Both the position numbers and the translations under genes were made by a program. From positions 1 to 55,916 of the forward strand of contig CAKSZE010000006.1 of NCBI GenBank assembly GCA_934525325.1: DNA of 55,916 bases, read 5' to 3'. This document shows, one piece after another, positions 33,201 through 41,072 of the stretch; position 1 is the first letter of the stretch, and every line of letters starts with the position of its first letter. Source of the DNA: an uncultured Faecalibacterium sp. GTDB lineage: Bacteria > Bacillota > Clostridia > Oscillospirales > Ruminococcaceae. The notes beneath the pieces are model-generated. The model did no database searches and was not told the DNA's origin. It worked only from the letters and a program-made list of their open reading frames with translations.

Positions 33201-33290
33201 AAAGGGAGTCCGCGCAAAGCGGGCTGAGAGTGGGCTGTATCGCCCTGACCTGTGACCTGATTTGGATCATGCCAACGTAGGGAGATAGCG
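33201..33290 (+). promoter_or_regulatory. TPP (THI-box) riboswitch
   Basis: Conserved pieces in order: GGGAGTCCGCGC, GGGCTGAGAG (pyrimidine sensor), GACCTGTGACCTGATTTGGA, ATGCCAACGTAGGGAGA. It precedes a terminator and two thiamine genes, so TPP should stop transcription. Confidence 0.95.
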
Positions 33291-33299
33291 CTTTTATCT

Positions 33300-33334
33300 G
33301 CGGATATGTCTTTGCGGGCATATCCGCATTTTTT
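33300..33334 (+). terminator. TPP riboswitch expression-platform terminator
   Basis: GCGGATATG (300-308) pairs with CATATCCGC (319-327), followed by six T (329-334). It ends 22 bp before the thiD ATG. Confidence 0.88.
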
Positions 33335-33355
33335 CTGCAAAGGAGCATTCCACCC

Positions 33356-34156
33356 ATGAAAACTGCATTGACCATTGCCGGCAGTGATTCCAGCGGCGGC
33401 GCCGGGATCCAGGCCGATATCAAGACTATGACCGCCAACGGCGTGTTTGCCATGAGCGCCATTACCGCCCTGACGGCACAGAACACCACCGGTGTGACCG
33501 CCATTTTTGACACCACGCCGCAGTTTCTGGCACAGCAGATCGACGCTGTATTTACCGACATCTACCCCGATGCGGTGAAGATCGGCATGGTATCCTCTGC
33601 CCCGCTCATCGACACTATCGCCGAGCGGCTGCATTTTTACGGCGCAAAGCACATCGTGGTGGACCCTGTGATGGTGGCCACCTCTGGCGCAAAGCTGCTG
33701 CAGGACGATGCTGTGCAGGCGCTGACCGCAAAGCTGCTGCCGCTGGCTGAGGTGCTTACCCCCAACATCCCGGAAGCGGAGATCCTGTCCGGCATGACCA
33801 TTGCCAACGCCGCCGACATGGAAGCCGCTGCCCGCACCATCAGCCAGCGTTACGGCTGTGCCGTGCTGTGCAAGGGCGGCCACCAGATCAACGATGCCGA
33901 CGACCTTTTGTGGCGCGGCGGCACCGGCAAGTGGTTCAAGGGCAAGCGCATCGCAAACCCCAACACCCACGGCACCGGCTGCACCCTGTCCAGCGCCATC
34001 GCTTCCAATCTTGCCAAGGGGTACGACCTTGACACCGCCGTGGAGCGCGCCAAGGCCTACATCTCCGGCTGTCTGTCCGCCATGCTGGATCTGGGGCACG
34101 GCTCTGGGCCGATGGATCACACCTTCAACCTGAAGGGAGATTTTGTCCGTGACTGA
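33356..34156 (+). CDS. thiD: Hydroxymethylpyrimidine/phosphomethylpyrimidine kinase
   Basis: 266 aa ribokinase-fold enzyme, HMP to HMP-P to HMP-PP. Signature text: ALTIAGSDSSGGAGIQADIK at the N-terminus, VVDPVMVATSGAKLL, LTPNIPEAEIL, and the anion-hole HGTGCTLSSAIASNLAKG. AGGAG 11 bp before ATG. Controlled by the TPP riboswitch. Its end overlaps tenA by 8 bp. Confidence 0.95.
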   Translation: MKTALTIAGSDSSGGAGIQADIKTMTANGVFAMSAITALTAQNTTGVTAIFDTTPQFLAQQIDAVFTDIYPDAVKIGMVSSAPLIDTIAERLHFYGAKHIVVDPVMVATSGAKLLQDDAVQALTAKLLPLAEVLTPNIPEAEILSGMTIANAADMEAAARTISQRYGCAVLCKGGHQINDADDLLWRGGTGKWFKGKRIANPNTHGTGCTLSSAIASNLAKGYDLDTAVERAKAYISGCLSAMLDLGHGSGPMDHTFNLKGDFVRD

Positions 34157-34826
34157 CCTGCCCTTTGTTTCGGCGCTGGTGCAGGCCGACCTGCCCGTGT
34201 GGGAACAGTGCTTACAGACCGAGTTTCTGCAAAAGATGGAAAACGGCACCCTGAGCGAGGACTGCTTTAAAAGCTACCTTGTGGAGGACAGCCTGTATCT
34301 GCGGGAGTACGCCAAAATTTTTGCGTGGGGCATGACAAAAGCCACCACCATGGCAGCTATGCGCACCTACTATTCCCTGCTGTCCTTCGTGCAGGAGAAC
34401 GAGGATCTGACCCGGCTGCGGTATCTGGAGCAGTATGGTCTGCGGGAAGCTGACATCCAGTCCCTGCCCCTGCGGCCGGAGAACCGCGCCTACCTCGACT
34501 GCATGATCGACGCCGCCCGCAACGGTGAGGGCGAGGCCGAGTGCCTGATGGCCTGCCTGCCCTGTATGCTGAGCTACGGCTGGCTGTTCCAGAAGCTTTT
34601 GAAGCGCTCCCCCGCCGTAAAGGACACCTACTACGGCGCGCTGGTGCTGGACTACGCCAGCCCCGGCTACGACGCCGCCTGCCGCGCATGGGCAGAACGC
34701 GCCGAAGCAGCCTGCACCGACCTTTCGCCGGAGCGTGCCGCCCGCTGCCGTGAGATCTTCCGCGCCTGCTCGGAGCACGAGCTGCACTTCTGGGAGATGT
34801 GCGCCGCACCCCGGACGGATATTTAA
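34149..34826 (+). CDS. tenA: TenA family thiaminase II / aminopyrimidine aminohydrolase
   Basis: 225 aa from GTG 34149, with AAGGGAG at 8-9 bp; an upstream TTG at 34143 is possible. All-helical TenA fold with the catalytic Cys in ACLPCMLSYGWL and YASPGYDAACRAW near the C-terminus. It hydrolyses degraded thiamine to HMP, which ThiD then phosphorylates; pairing with thiD fits salvage. Overlaps thiD, same TPP control. Confidence 0.9.
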   Translation: MTDLPFVSALVQADLPVWEQCLQTEFLQKMENGTLSEDCFKSYLVEDSLYLREYAKIFAWGMTKATTMAAMRTYYSLLSFVQENEDLTRLRYLEQYGLREADIQSLPLRPENRAYLDCMIDAARNGEGEAECLMACLPCMLSYGWLFQKLLKRSPAVKDTYYGALVLDYASPGYDAACRAWAERAEAACTDLSPERAARCREIFRACSEHELHFWEMCAAPRTDI

Positions 34827-34836
34827 GAATAAATAT

Positions 34837-34876
34837 AGAGAACCCGGAAGGTCTGCGGACCTTCCGGGTTCTCTTC
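34837..34876 (+). terminator. Terminator of thiD-tenA
   Basis: Perfect 17-bp stem (837-853 with 858-874) with TGCG tetraloop, then TCTT. The stem also faces the decarboxylase gene end (34888). Confidence 0.88.
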
Positions 34877-34887
34877 TTATAAAATCT

Positions 34888-36306
34888 TTATCGCAGCACC
34901 GAGAGTTCTTCGATGCTGTAGCGCTGCATCAGGGCGATAGCCGCCGGGGTGATCTCCTCGCCGCTGACCGCCACAGGGATGGCGGGCGGACAGGATACCG
35001 TAGGCATGGCGCACACCCGCCCCAGCGCCTTGTGCACCGGGATGCACACCTGTGCGCCCAGCACCGCCTGCCGAATGGTGCAACGCTGCACCGCCTGCTG
35101 CTGCAAAGCGGCAAACTCCCCTGCCCGGTTCTCGGGGCGGGGCAATCCGGCGGGCACGGCAGCCAGAAGCTGCTCCAGCGCCGTTTGCAGGCGTTCAAAG
35201 TCCTGCGGCGGGTTTTCCGGGGTGAACATCAGCACCACATAGCGGGGGTCGGCGTACTCGCACTCCATCTGAGCGCGGCGCAAAGCTTCCGCAAGTGCCG
35301 TGCCAGTGCAGCCAAGGGCGGCGGCATCCAGCGTAAGCTTCATCGGCTCCTGCTGCACCCCGGCGACTACCAGCGGCACCGGACACTGCCGCGCCGCTGC
35401 GGCCTTGTTCAGGCTGCGGCGCAGACCTTCCAGTGCCGCGCAGCACTGCGCCAGCCGCCGGGGGTAGTCCCCTGCCAGCACCGCGTTGCAGGCATCCAGC
35501 GATTGCAAAATGAGGTAAGAGGGGCTAGTGGAGCCGAACAGCGCCAGCGCCCCCCGCACGGCCGCTTCGTCCTGCACGGGAGCGTTGTGCCCCAGATGCA
35601 GATACGCGCCGCCGGTGACCACCGGCAGGGTCTTGTGGGCAGAGTCGCAGCACATGGCCGCGCCCTGCGCGATGGGGTGGCAGTTCTGCGGCAGAAAACG
35701 CAGGTAAGCGCCGTGGGCGTTATCCACCAGCAGGGGCACGCCCTGCGCCCGGCAGACTGCCGCCAGCGCCGGGATGTCCTGCACCCCGCCCAGATAATCC
35801 GGGCTGGTGACGTACACACCAAAGGGGCTTATCCCCTGCTGCGCCAGCGCGTGCAAAGCCCCAGTCAGTGTCTCGTCTGTGACCGGGCAGCTGCACAGTG
35901 CGCCTTCTGCCTGCGCAGACGGCCAGAGCCAGCGGATATCAAAATCCAGCAGCGCCGCCGCGTACAGCAGCGCCTTGTGGGCGTTGCGGGCAGCCAGCAG
36001 CACCGGGCGCTTACCGTTTTGCGGTGCGCCTTGCAGCGCCAGAAACAGCATGGCGCGGATGCACTGGGACGAGCCCTCGGTGCTGTAATAGCTGTGCGCC
36101 GTGCCAAACAGCCGGGTGGCGTTGGCTTCGCTTTCGGCAATGATGCCCTCCGGCGCGTAAAGTTCGTCTGCGCCGCAGATCTCGGTGATGTCCAGCGGCT
36201 CAAAGCCCAGTAGGCTCTGCCCCTTGTGGCCTGGCATGTGCAGCCGGGCGGTGCCGGACTGCGCATAGCTGCGCACAAAATCCACGATGGGGGTGATCAT
36301 GCTCAT
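34888..36306 (-). CDS. Orn/Lys/Arg decarboxylase family protein
   Basis: 472 aa, PLP enzyme of the short (about 470-490 aa) Firmicute SpeA/YaaO type. N-terminal HMPGHKGQSLLGFEPLDITE, EGSSQCIRAM, and the lysine for PLP in CDSAHKTLPVVTGGAYL. Missing the N-terminal wing of E. coli-type enzymes. The substrate (arginine, lysine or ornithine) is not predictable; the product would be agmatine, cadaverine or putrescine. Overlaps scfB by an ATGA junction, so it is expressed with the SCIFF system. Confidence 0.88.
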   Translation of the reverse strand: MSMITPIVDFVRSYAQSGTARLHMPGHKGQSLLGFEPLDITEICGADELYAPEGIIAESEANATRLFGTAHSYYSTEGSSQCIRAMLFLALQGAPQNGKRPVLLAARNAHKALLYAAALLDFDIRWLWPSAQAEGALCSCPVTDETLTGALHALAQQGISPFGVYVTSPDYLGGVQDIPALAAVCRAQGVPLLVDNAHGAYLRFLPQNCHPIAQGAAMCCDSAHKTLPVVTGGAYLHLGHNAPVQDEAAVRGALALFGSTSPSYLILQSLDACNAVLAGDYPRRLAQCCAALEGLRRSLNKAAAARQCPVPLVVAGVQQEPMKLTLDAAALGCTGTALAEALRRAQMECEYADPRYVVLMFTPENPPQDFERLQTALEQLLAAVPAGLPRPENRAGEFAALQQQAVQRCTIRQAVLGAQVCIPVHKALGRVCAMPTVSCPPAIPVAVSGEEITPAAIALMQRYSIEELSVLR

Positions 36307-37754
36307 TCGCAGGCTTCGCCGTCGGCGCAGGCGTTGCAGGTGGAACCCAGCTCAATGGGCACCTCAATGCCCTTGGCAGCCAGTTCCTGATTCTCGGCCA
36401 CCTTGATCATGATGGCGCACTCCATGCGCTTTTTGAACAGCTCGCAGCCGTACTCGTACACGCCGGTAATGCTGCCGGTGGCATGGTAGGAGTTGGCAGC
36501 GCAGCCGCCGGAGCAGTACAGCTTTGCCCAGCAGTCCTGACATTCCTTGCGGGCGTAGGCGTTGCAGTGCTTGAACTCATCCCGCACGGCGGTGTTGGTA
36601 ACGCCCTTCCAGATATCGCCCAGCAGGTACTTGGGGTCGCCCACGAACTGGTGGCAGGGGTACAAGTCGCCCCAAGGGGTAACCGCCATGTACTCGGTGC
36701 CGGAGCCGCAGCCGGAGATACGCTTATAGATGCAGGGGCCGCCGGTCAGGTCGATCATGTAGTGGTAGAAGGTAAAGCCTCTGCCCTCCCGGTCGCGCTT
36801 GATCATCTCCTTGGCAAGGATCTCGTACTGCTCCTTCAGGATGGGCAGATCGGCCTCGGTCAGGGCGCTGGGGTCGCTGGGGTCGCAGACCACCGGCTCC
36901 ATGCTCAGCTCAGTAAAGCCGAGGTCTGCCATGTGGAAGATATCGTTGGTAAAGTCGGTGTTAAAGTGGGTATAGGTGCCGCGCATATAGTAGTTCTTAT
37001 CGCCGCGCTTTTTCACGAACTCCTGGAACTTGGGCACGATGCGGTCGTAGCTGCCGTTGCCTGCGCAGTCCACGCGGAAACGGTCGTTGACCTCCTTGCG
37101 GCCATCCAGACTCAGCACTACGTTGTGGCACTCCTTGTTGCAGAAGTCGATGACGTCATCATCGATCAGCACACCGTTGGTGGTCATGGTAAAGCGGAAG
37201 TTCTTGTTATGGATCTTTTCCTGCTCGCGGCAGTAGGCCACCAGCTTTTTGACCATATCAAAGTTCATCAGCGGCTCGCCGCCAAAGAAGTCCACTTCCA
37301 GATTACGGCGGGTGCCGCTGTTCTCGATGAGGAAGTCCATGGCGCGCTTGCCCACCTCAAAACTCATCAGGGCGCGGTCGCCGTGGTAGCGCCCCTGCGA
37401 AGCAAAGCAGTAAGAGCAGCTCAGGTTGCAGCTGTGGGCAACGTGCAGGCACAAGGCCTTTACCACCGTATTGCGGTTTTTAAAATCGAACGCCATGTCC
37501 TTATAGACATCCGGGCTCCACAGCTTGCCGTTTTCCTTCAGGCTGGTCACATCGTCGATGCACTGGCGCAGGTCCTCCTCGGTCACGTCCGGGCGGCTGC
37601 CGTACTTTGCCAGCATGGCGGCAACGATCTCGTCTGCGGTATGCTCCGGGTACATGGCGATGACATCGTAGGCCACCTCGTCCACAACGTGCACCGAGCC
37701 GCTGCAGGTGTCCAGCACGATGTTATAACCGTTCAATTGATACTGATGTACCAT
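36303..37754 (-). CDS. scfB: Radical SAM SCIFF (ranthipeptide) maturase
   Basis: 483 aa from ATG 37752-37754, with GGAG in front; an ATG four codons earlier overlaps it. N-terminal peptide-recognition region (about 1-95), radical SAM cluster C109-x3-C113-x2-C116 (CNLSCSYC), DFFGGEPLMNFD, and a C-terminal SPASM domain (CGSGTEYMAVTPWGDLYPCH; CQDCWAKLYCSGGCA) with two auxiliary clusters. It installs thioether cross-links on the SCIFF peptide. The peptide gene lies just upstream, separated by a hairpin. Confidence 0.95.
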   Translation of the reverse strand: MVHQYQLNGYNIVLDTCSGSVHVVDEVAYDVIAMYPEHTADEIVAAMLAKYGSRPDVTEEDLRQCIDDVTSLKENGKLWSPDVYKDMAFDFKNRNTVVKALCLHVAHSCNLSCSYCFASQGRYHGDRALMSFEVGKRAMDFLIENSGTRRNLEVDFFGGEPLMNFDMVKKLVAYCREQEKIHNKNFRFTMTTNGVLIDDDVIDFCNKECHNVVLSLDGRKEVNDRFRVDCAGNGSYDRIVPKFQEFVKKRGDKNYYMRGTYTHFNTDFTNDIFHMADLGFTELSMEPVVCDPSDPSALTEADLPILKEQYEILAKEMIKRDREGRGFTFYHYMIDLTGGPCIYKRISGCGSGTEYMAVTPWGDLYPCHQFVGDPKYLLGDIWKGVTNTAVRDEFKHCNAYARKECQDCWAKLYCSGGCAANSYHATGSITGVYEYGCELFKKRMECAIMIKVAENQELAAKGIEVPIELGSTCNACADGEACE

Positions 37755-37778
37755 TTTACACTCCATTCCAGATTACAC

Positions 37779-37807
37779 AAAAAAATGCCGCCCGGCAAAG
37801 GCGGCAT
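37779..37807 (-). terminator. Intercistronic terminator between scfA and scfB
   Basis: Leftward ATGCCGCC-like stem (800-807 with 785-792) followed by seven U (785-779). Expected to make scfA transcripts more abundant than scfB. Confidence 0.75.
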
Positions 37808-37821
37808 AAGGTTTGCAAAAA

Positions 37822-37968
37822 TTACTTGTTGCTGTTCTCGCACTGCTGGTTAGCCACGCCGCAGGAGGTCTTGCAGGCGGACTGGCAGGAAGTCTGGCAC
37901 TCGCCGCAGCCACCGGTCTTAACGCTCTTGGTCAGGTCACGAGTAGCAATAGTCTTGATACGCTCCAT
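37822..37968 (-). CDS. scfA: SCIFF precursor peptide (six cysteines in forty-five)
   Basis: 48 aa, ATG 37966-37968 with GAGAGG upstream. Leader MERIKTIATRDLTKSVK, core GGCGECQTSCQSACKTSCG, then Cys43. The six Cys (21, 24, 28, 32, 36, 43) define SCIFF, the nearly universal Clostridial ranthipeptide; its biological role is uncertain. First gene of scfA-scfB-decarboxylase. Confidence 0.96.
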   Translation of the reverse strand: MERIKTIATRDLTKSVKTGGCGECQTSCQSACKTSCGVANQQCENSNK

Positions 37969-38039
37969 GATAGAAACCTCTCTAACTCTCAAAAATTTAT
38001 CGCGCCGGACATAGTTCCGGTACGCTTTTATCTTGTAAT

Positions 38040-38068
38040 AGGATATCACGCAGCGCGCCTTTTGTCAA
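38040..38068 (-). promoter_or_regulatory. Promoter of the SCIFF operon
   Basis: Leftward TTGACA (063-068), 17-bp spacer, TATCCT (040-045). Confidence 0.75.
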
Positions 38069-38088
38069 GATTTTTTCGCCGACCGTTT

Positions 38089-38376
38089 TTACCAGCCCAT
38101 GGGCTGGTAGCGGGTAAGCACCGTATGCAGCCCCAGCTCCCGGGCGCGTGCCAGTAAGTACCGGTAACGGCACAGCAGTGCCTGCCGCTCGTAGATGCGC
38201 TGCTCGATCAGATCAGTATCCACCTCCATGTCAAACATCATCTCGTTGCGCTTCAGGCAGAACAAGCACTCTTTCAGTTCCTCTTCCAGTTCCGGGTGAT
38301 AGCGCTCGTGCTCGGTGTCCCGCGGGACGCGGGGTGAAAGCAGGGTCTGGGCGTTTTGTGTGGTACGTTCCGGCAT
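38089..38376 (-). CDS. Small DUF2508-like protein
   Basis: 95 aa from the second ATG (38374-38376), 6-7 bp after AAGGAGG. The middle and end (ELKECLFCLKRNEMMFDMEV, LIEQRIYERQALLCRYRYLL) form amphipathic helices with the 'DLIeqrIYErqALlcRYryLL' pattern seen in DUF2508/YaaL proteins. Two or three helices, no membrane segment. Function unknown. Stop is 21 bp from the scfA promoter -35. Confidence 0.6.
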   Translation of the reverse strand: MPERTTQNAQTLLSPRVPRDTEHERYHPELEEELKECLFCLKRNEMMFDMEVDTDLIEQRIYERQALLCRYRYLLARARELGLHTVLTRYQPMGW

Positions 38377-38532
38377 AGGCATCCTCCTTCTGGTACTTTG
38401 CAAGGTTTTGTACCTTCCAGTATAGGCGGTGCGGTGCGCAGAACCTGCCGAAGCGTGGCAGCGCTCCGGCTCAAATTATCCGGCGCTGCTGCGGCATTTT
38501 CCAAAAAAGTACAACTTTTTTCAAAAATATGC

Positions 38533-38561
38533 TTGACAACTCCGGGCTTTTCCCGTATAAT
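38533..38561 (+). promoter_or_regulatory. Consensus promoter of tRNA-Gln
   Basis: TTGACA (533-538), 17-bp spacer, TATAAT (556-561): exact consensus. Confidence 0.9.
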
Positions 38562-38604
38562 AGCACACGTTGAGCGGCTCACTCCGCAAAACACAATAGA
38601 ACAT

Positions 38605-38678
38605 TGGGGATTTGCATAGTGGTAGTGCGGTAGACTCTGACTCTACTTGTGGGAGTTCGATTCTCTCATCCCCAACCA
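38605..38678 (+). tRNA. tRNA-Gln (anticodon CTG)
   Basis: Acceptor TGGGGAT/ATCCCCA, D-stem GCAT/GTGC, anticodon stem GTAGA/TCTAC with loop CTCTGAC, T-stem GGGAG/CTCTC; CCA is encoded (676-678). Confidence 0.93.
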
Positions 38679-38681
38679 GCT

Positions 38682-38714
38682 AAAAGCCATCTGAGGAAAC
38701 TCAGGTGGCTTTTC
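38682..38714 (+). terminator. Terminator of tRNA-Gln
   Basis: AAAAGCCATCTGAG pairs with CTCAGGTGGCTTTT (one G-T), loop GAAA. Confidence 0.8.
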
Positions 38715-38741
38715 TGTTTGCATTATTCCGCGCGGCGCAAC

Positions 38742-38949
38742 GATTTAAAATGCGCTCCGCATTCGCTTTGCGCATAATTAGCGGAATTGGTTTTTTATTC
38801 GGGATTCAGAAAAGCCCGCGGGCTTTTCTGAATCCCCTTTTCACCTGTGGGGTCGTAACGGTCAGCTGCATTTGCAATTCAGACCACCATTTAACCATTG
38901 CAGCCCTCCCCGTGAAAATGGGATAGCGGAGCGGAGCGCATTTCCAATC
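38742..38949. repeat. Dispersed palindromic repeat, copy D (composite, one side degenerate)
   Basis: Box ATGCGCTCCGC...TGCGCATAATTAGCGGAA, 16-bp hairpin 801-836 with loop CGCG, TTTTCACCTGTGG...CCCCGTGAAAA, then a worn inverted box ending GGAGCGCATTTCCAATC. Fills the convergent gap between tRNA-Gln and the 5'-nucleotidase gene. Confidence 0.8.
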
Positions 38950-38965
38950 GTTCGTACCGCACACA

Positions 38966-39000
38966 CAAAACCGGGCAGCCCGCAGACTGCCCGGTTTTTT
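38966..39000. terminator. Terminator of the 5'-nucleotidase gene
   Basis: ACCGGGCAG (970-978) pairs with CTGCCCGGT (987-995), T-runs on both strands. Confidence 0.75.
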
Positions 39001-39035
39001 GCTATACCGGTGATTTTACCTTAATAAAGCTTTCT

Positions 39036-40796
39036 TTACAGAATGGTAATGCGGCCTGCGCCGTAGGGCTGCTCGTAGTTGAGCAGATAGCCGGGGTAAG
39101 CGGCCAGCGGGCTGTTGGCGCTGGACAGATGCGGCAGACCCGCAGCATCCACGCCGTCAAAGGTCATGGCGTAGGTAGCCATCACCAGATAATCCTCGGA
39201 CACATAGTCCTTGATCAGCTCTGCGCCGTCAAACATGGCAAAGCCGTCGCCCAGATTGCGCAGGGTGTAGTTCATGCCGGCCAGTGCGTAGGTAGCGCCC
39301 GGGTCCAGCGGCAGATAGCTGCCGGAAGCCTTATCGTAGATCTTCACGTTCTGCACGCGCGGAGTGCCGGTGGCGCTGCCGATCCAGACGTTCTTCTCGT
39401 CGGTCTGCACGGTGTTGGGGATATCGGTGTGGATCTCGTAGGTAGCACCGGCCACCTGCAGGAAGCCGCCGTTCTCCTTGCCGCCCTCGCCTGCAAAGCG
39501 GGCTGCAAACTCCAGTGCGTCCTGGATCTGCTTGCCGGTGACCGACATCAGGCAGGCCACGTTGCCAAAGGGGCTGACCTGCTTGCAGGTCTTGAAGGTC
39601 CAGTCGCCTGCGGGCACGTCGGCGCGGATGCCACCGCCGTTCATGATGGCCACGTCACAGTGCAGCTTTTCCACCTCGTTGAAGTAGGTGTAGATGCCGT
39701 CAGCCACAAAGTCGCCGAGGTTGGTCTCGGCAGAGCGGATGCGGCGCTTGCCGGTAGCGGGGTCAGAGACGTAGAAATCGCTGTCGCCCACAGCGATTTT
39801 CTCGCCCAGCATATCGTCCACGGTGTTCACCCAGCCGGTCTGCATGGCGGCGATCGTGGCGTCCATGCCCTCGTGGGTGGGGATGAGTTTGGTGGTGATA
39901 GTGCCGTCCGCAGCGATGGTCATCTCGCCAACGTTGGCAAAGTAAGAGCCGGTCTGGGTCAGGGTGACAGCCTTGCCGGAGGCATCCTGCACCTGCTTGT
40001 TCTCCATCACGGTATGGGAGTGACCGTCGATAAAGGCATCGAAGCCGCTGGTGTGGGCAATAACTTCCTCACTGGTCCACGGAGAGGAAGAGGGGTCCAC
40101 GCCCAGATGGCCCAGACCGATGACCACATCTGCCAGAAGCTTTGCCTTGTTGATGGCCCACTGCACGGCATCGTAGAGCTTTTTGCCGTCCTCGCCGCCC
40201 TGAATGTCGTAGATGTACTTGCGCTGTGCCTTATCCATAAAGTAGGCCGGGGTGGACTTGGTAAAGGTCTCGGGGGTGGTCACGCCCACAAAGGCAATGC
40301 GTCTGCCGCCGCGCACGAACACCTTGACGGAGGGCAACACCCGCAGCGTAGTGCGCAGGTCTACCCAGTTGCAGGACAGGTACGGGAAATCGGCTTCCTT
40401 CATGATGGCCTTGGCGCGGTCCATGCCGTAGTCAAACTCGTGGTTGCCGGGGGTAGCAACATCATACCCGGCAGCGTTCATCAGCTTGATGATGGAGGCA
40501 CCCTCGTCCATGGAGCCGTAGGCAGTGCCCTGCACATGGTCGCCTGCGTCCACCAGCAGCACGTCCTTGCCGGCGTTCTGATAGCTCTGCTTCAGGTCGG
40601 CAATGGCGGCGTAGGTCAGCTTGGGGCTCTGCTTGTCGATGTAGGTATGGACATCGTTGGTGTACAGGATGGTGACGTCAGACTTATCGCCAAACCAGCA
40701 GGCCGATGCGGCAGGCGCACCGATGGCCATGGATGCAGCAGCAGCGGTCACACCAGCAGCCTTTAAAAAGCTGCGACGGGAAATAAGTTGTTTCAC
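39036..40796 (-). CDS. Secreted 5'-nucleotidase / 2',3'-cyclic phosphodiesterase family protein with Tat-type signal
   Basis: 586 aa. Signal with twin-arginine motif SRRSFLKAAG (6-15) and an Ala-rich h-region to about 32. Calcineurin-like domain: LYTNDVHTYID, LVDAGDHVQGT, TPGNHEFDYG and the HSHT metal ligands. The C-terminal 5'-nucleotidase domain shows NGGGIRADVPAGDW and SPFGNVACLMSV. It hydrolyses nucleotides outside the membrane, supplying nucleosides and phosphate. No C-terminal anchor is seen. Own promoter and terminator. Confidence 0.9.
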   Translation of the reverse strand: MKQLISRRSFLKAAGVTAAAASMAIGAPAASACWFGDKSDVTILYTNDVHTYIDKQSPKLTYAAIADLKQSYQNAGKDVLLVDAGDHVQGTAYGSMDEGASIIKLMNAAGYDVATPGNHEFDYGMDRAKAIMKEADFPYLSCNWVDLRTTLRVLPSVKVFVRGGRRIAFVGVTTPETFTKSTPAYFMDKAQRKYIYDIQGGEDGKKLYDAVQWAINKAKLLADVVIGLGHLGVDPSSSPWTSEEVIAHTSGFDAFIDGHSHTVMENKQVQDASGKAVTLTQTGSYFANVGEMTIAADGTITTKLIPTHEGMDATIAAMQTGWVNTVDDMLGEKIAVGDSDFYVSDPATGKRRIRSAETNLGDFVADGIYTYFNEVEKLHCDVAIMNGGGIRADVPAGDWTFKTCKQVSPFGNVACLMSVTGKQIQDALEFAARFAGEGGKENGGFLQVAGATYEIHTDIPNTVQTDEKNVWIGSATGTPRVQNVKIYDKASGSYLPLDPGATYALAGMNYTLRNLGDGFAMFDGAELIKDYVSEDYLVMATYAMTFDGVDAAGLPHLSSANSPLAAYPGYLLNYEQPYGAGRITIL

Positions 40797-40872
40797 AGGA
40801 AAACGACCTCCTTTTATTTTTGGCGTATCGCATTTGGGGCAGGCTCTTCCCTCCTACCCTTTCAATAGCTCT

Positions 40873-40901
40873 AGCATAGCACAGAACGCCGCCGCAAACA
40901 A
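40873..40901 (-). promoter_or_regulatory. Promoter of the 5'-nucleotidase gene
   Basis: Leftward TTGTTT (896-901), 17-bp spacer, TATGCT (873-878). Confidence 0.55.
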
Positions 40902-40976
40902 GCCAAAATCATTCTTTTGGCACAAATTATTTTCACGTTTCGCTTTATTTTGACGCATATTGTACCATTTTTACAC

Positions 40977-41026
40977 AAAAAAGGCCTCCCCGTGCCCTGT
41001 CGCAGAGCAGCGGAGAGGTCCTTTTT
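40977..41026 (-). terminator. Terminator of oleate hydratase
   Basis: Leftward AAAAAGG..CCTC..CCG pairs with CGG.GAGG.CCTTTTT, a single-A bulge, six U. Confidence 0.65.
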
Positions 41027-41072
41027 AGGGGGTGTTGACCCGTTGCCGGGTCTATCGGAGGAGAGAGAAATA

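Noticed and set aside
31294..33561. 755-codon open frame on the - strand across two dehydrogenase genes and the TPP riboswitch
   Set aside because: Antisense shadow; it would run through the riboswitch and the start of thiD.
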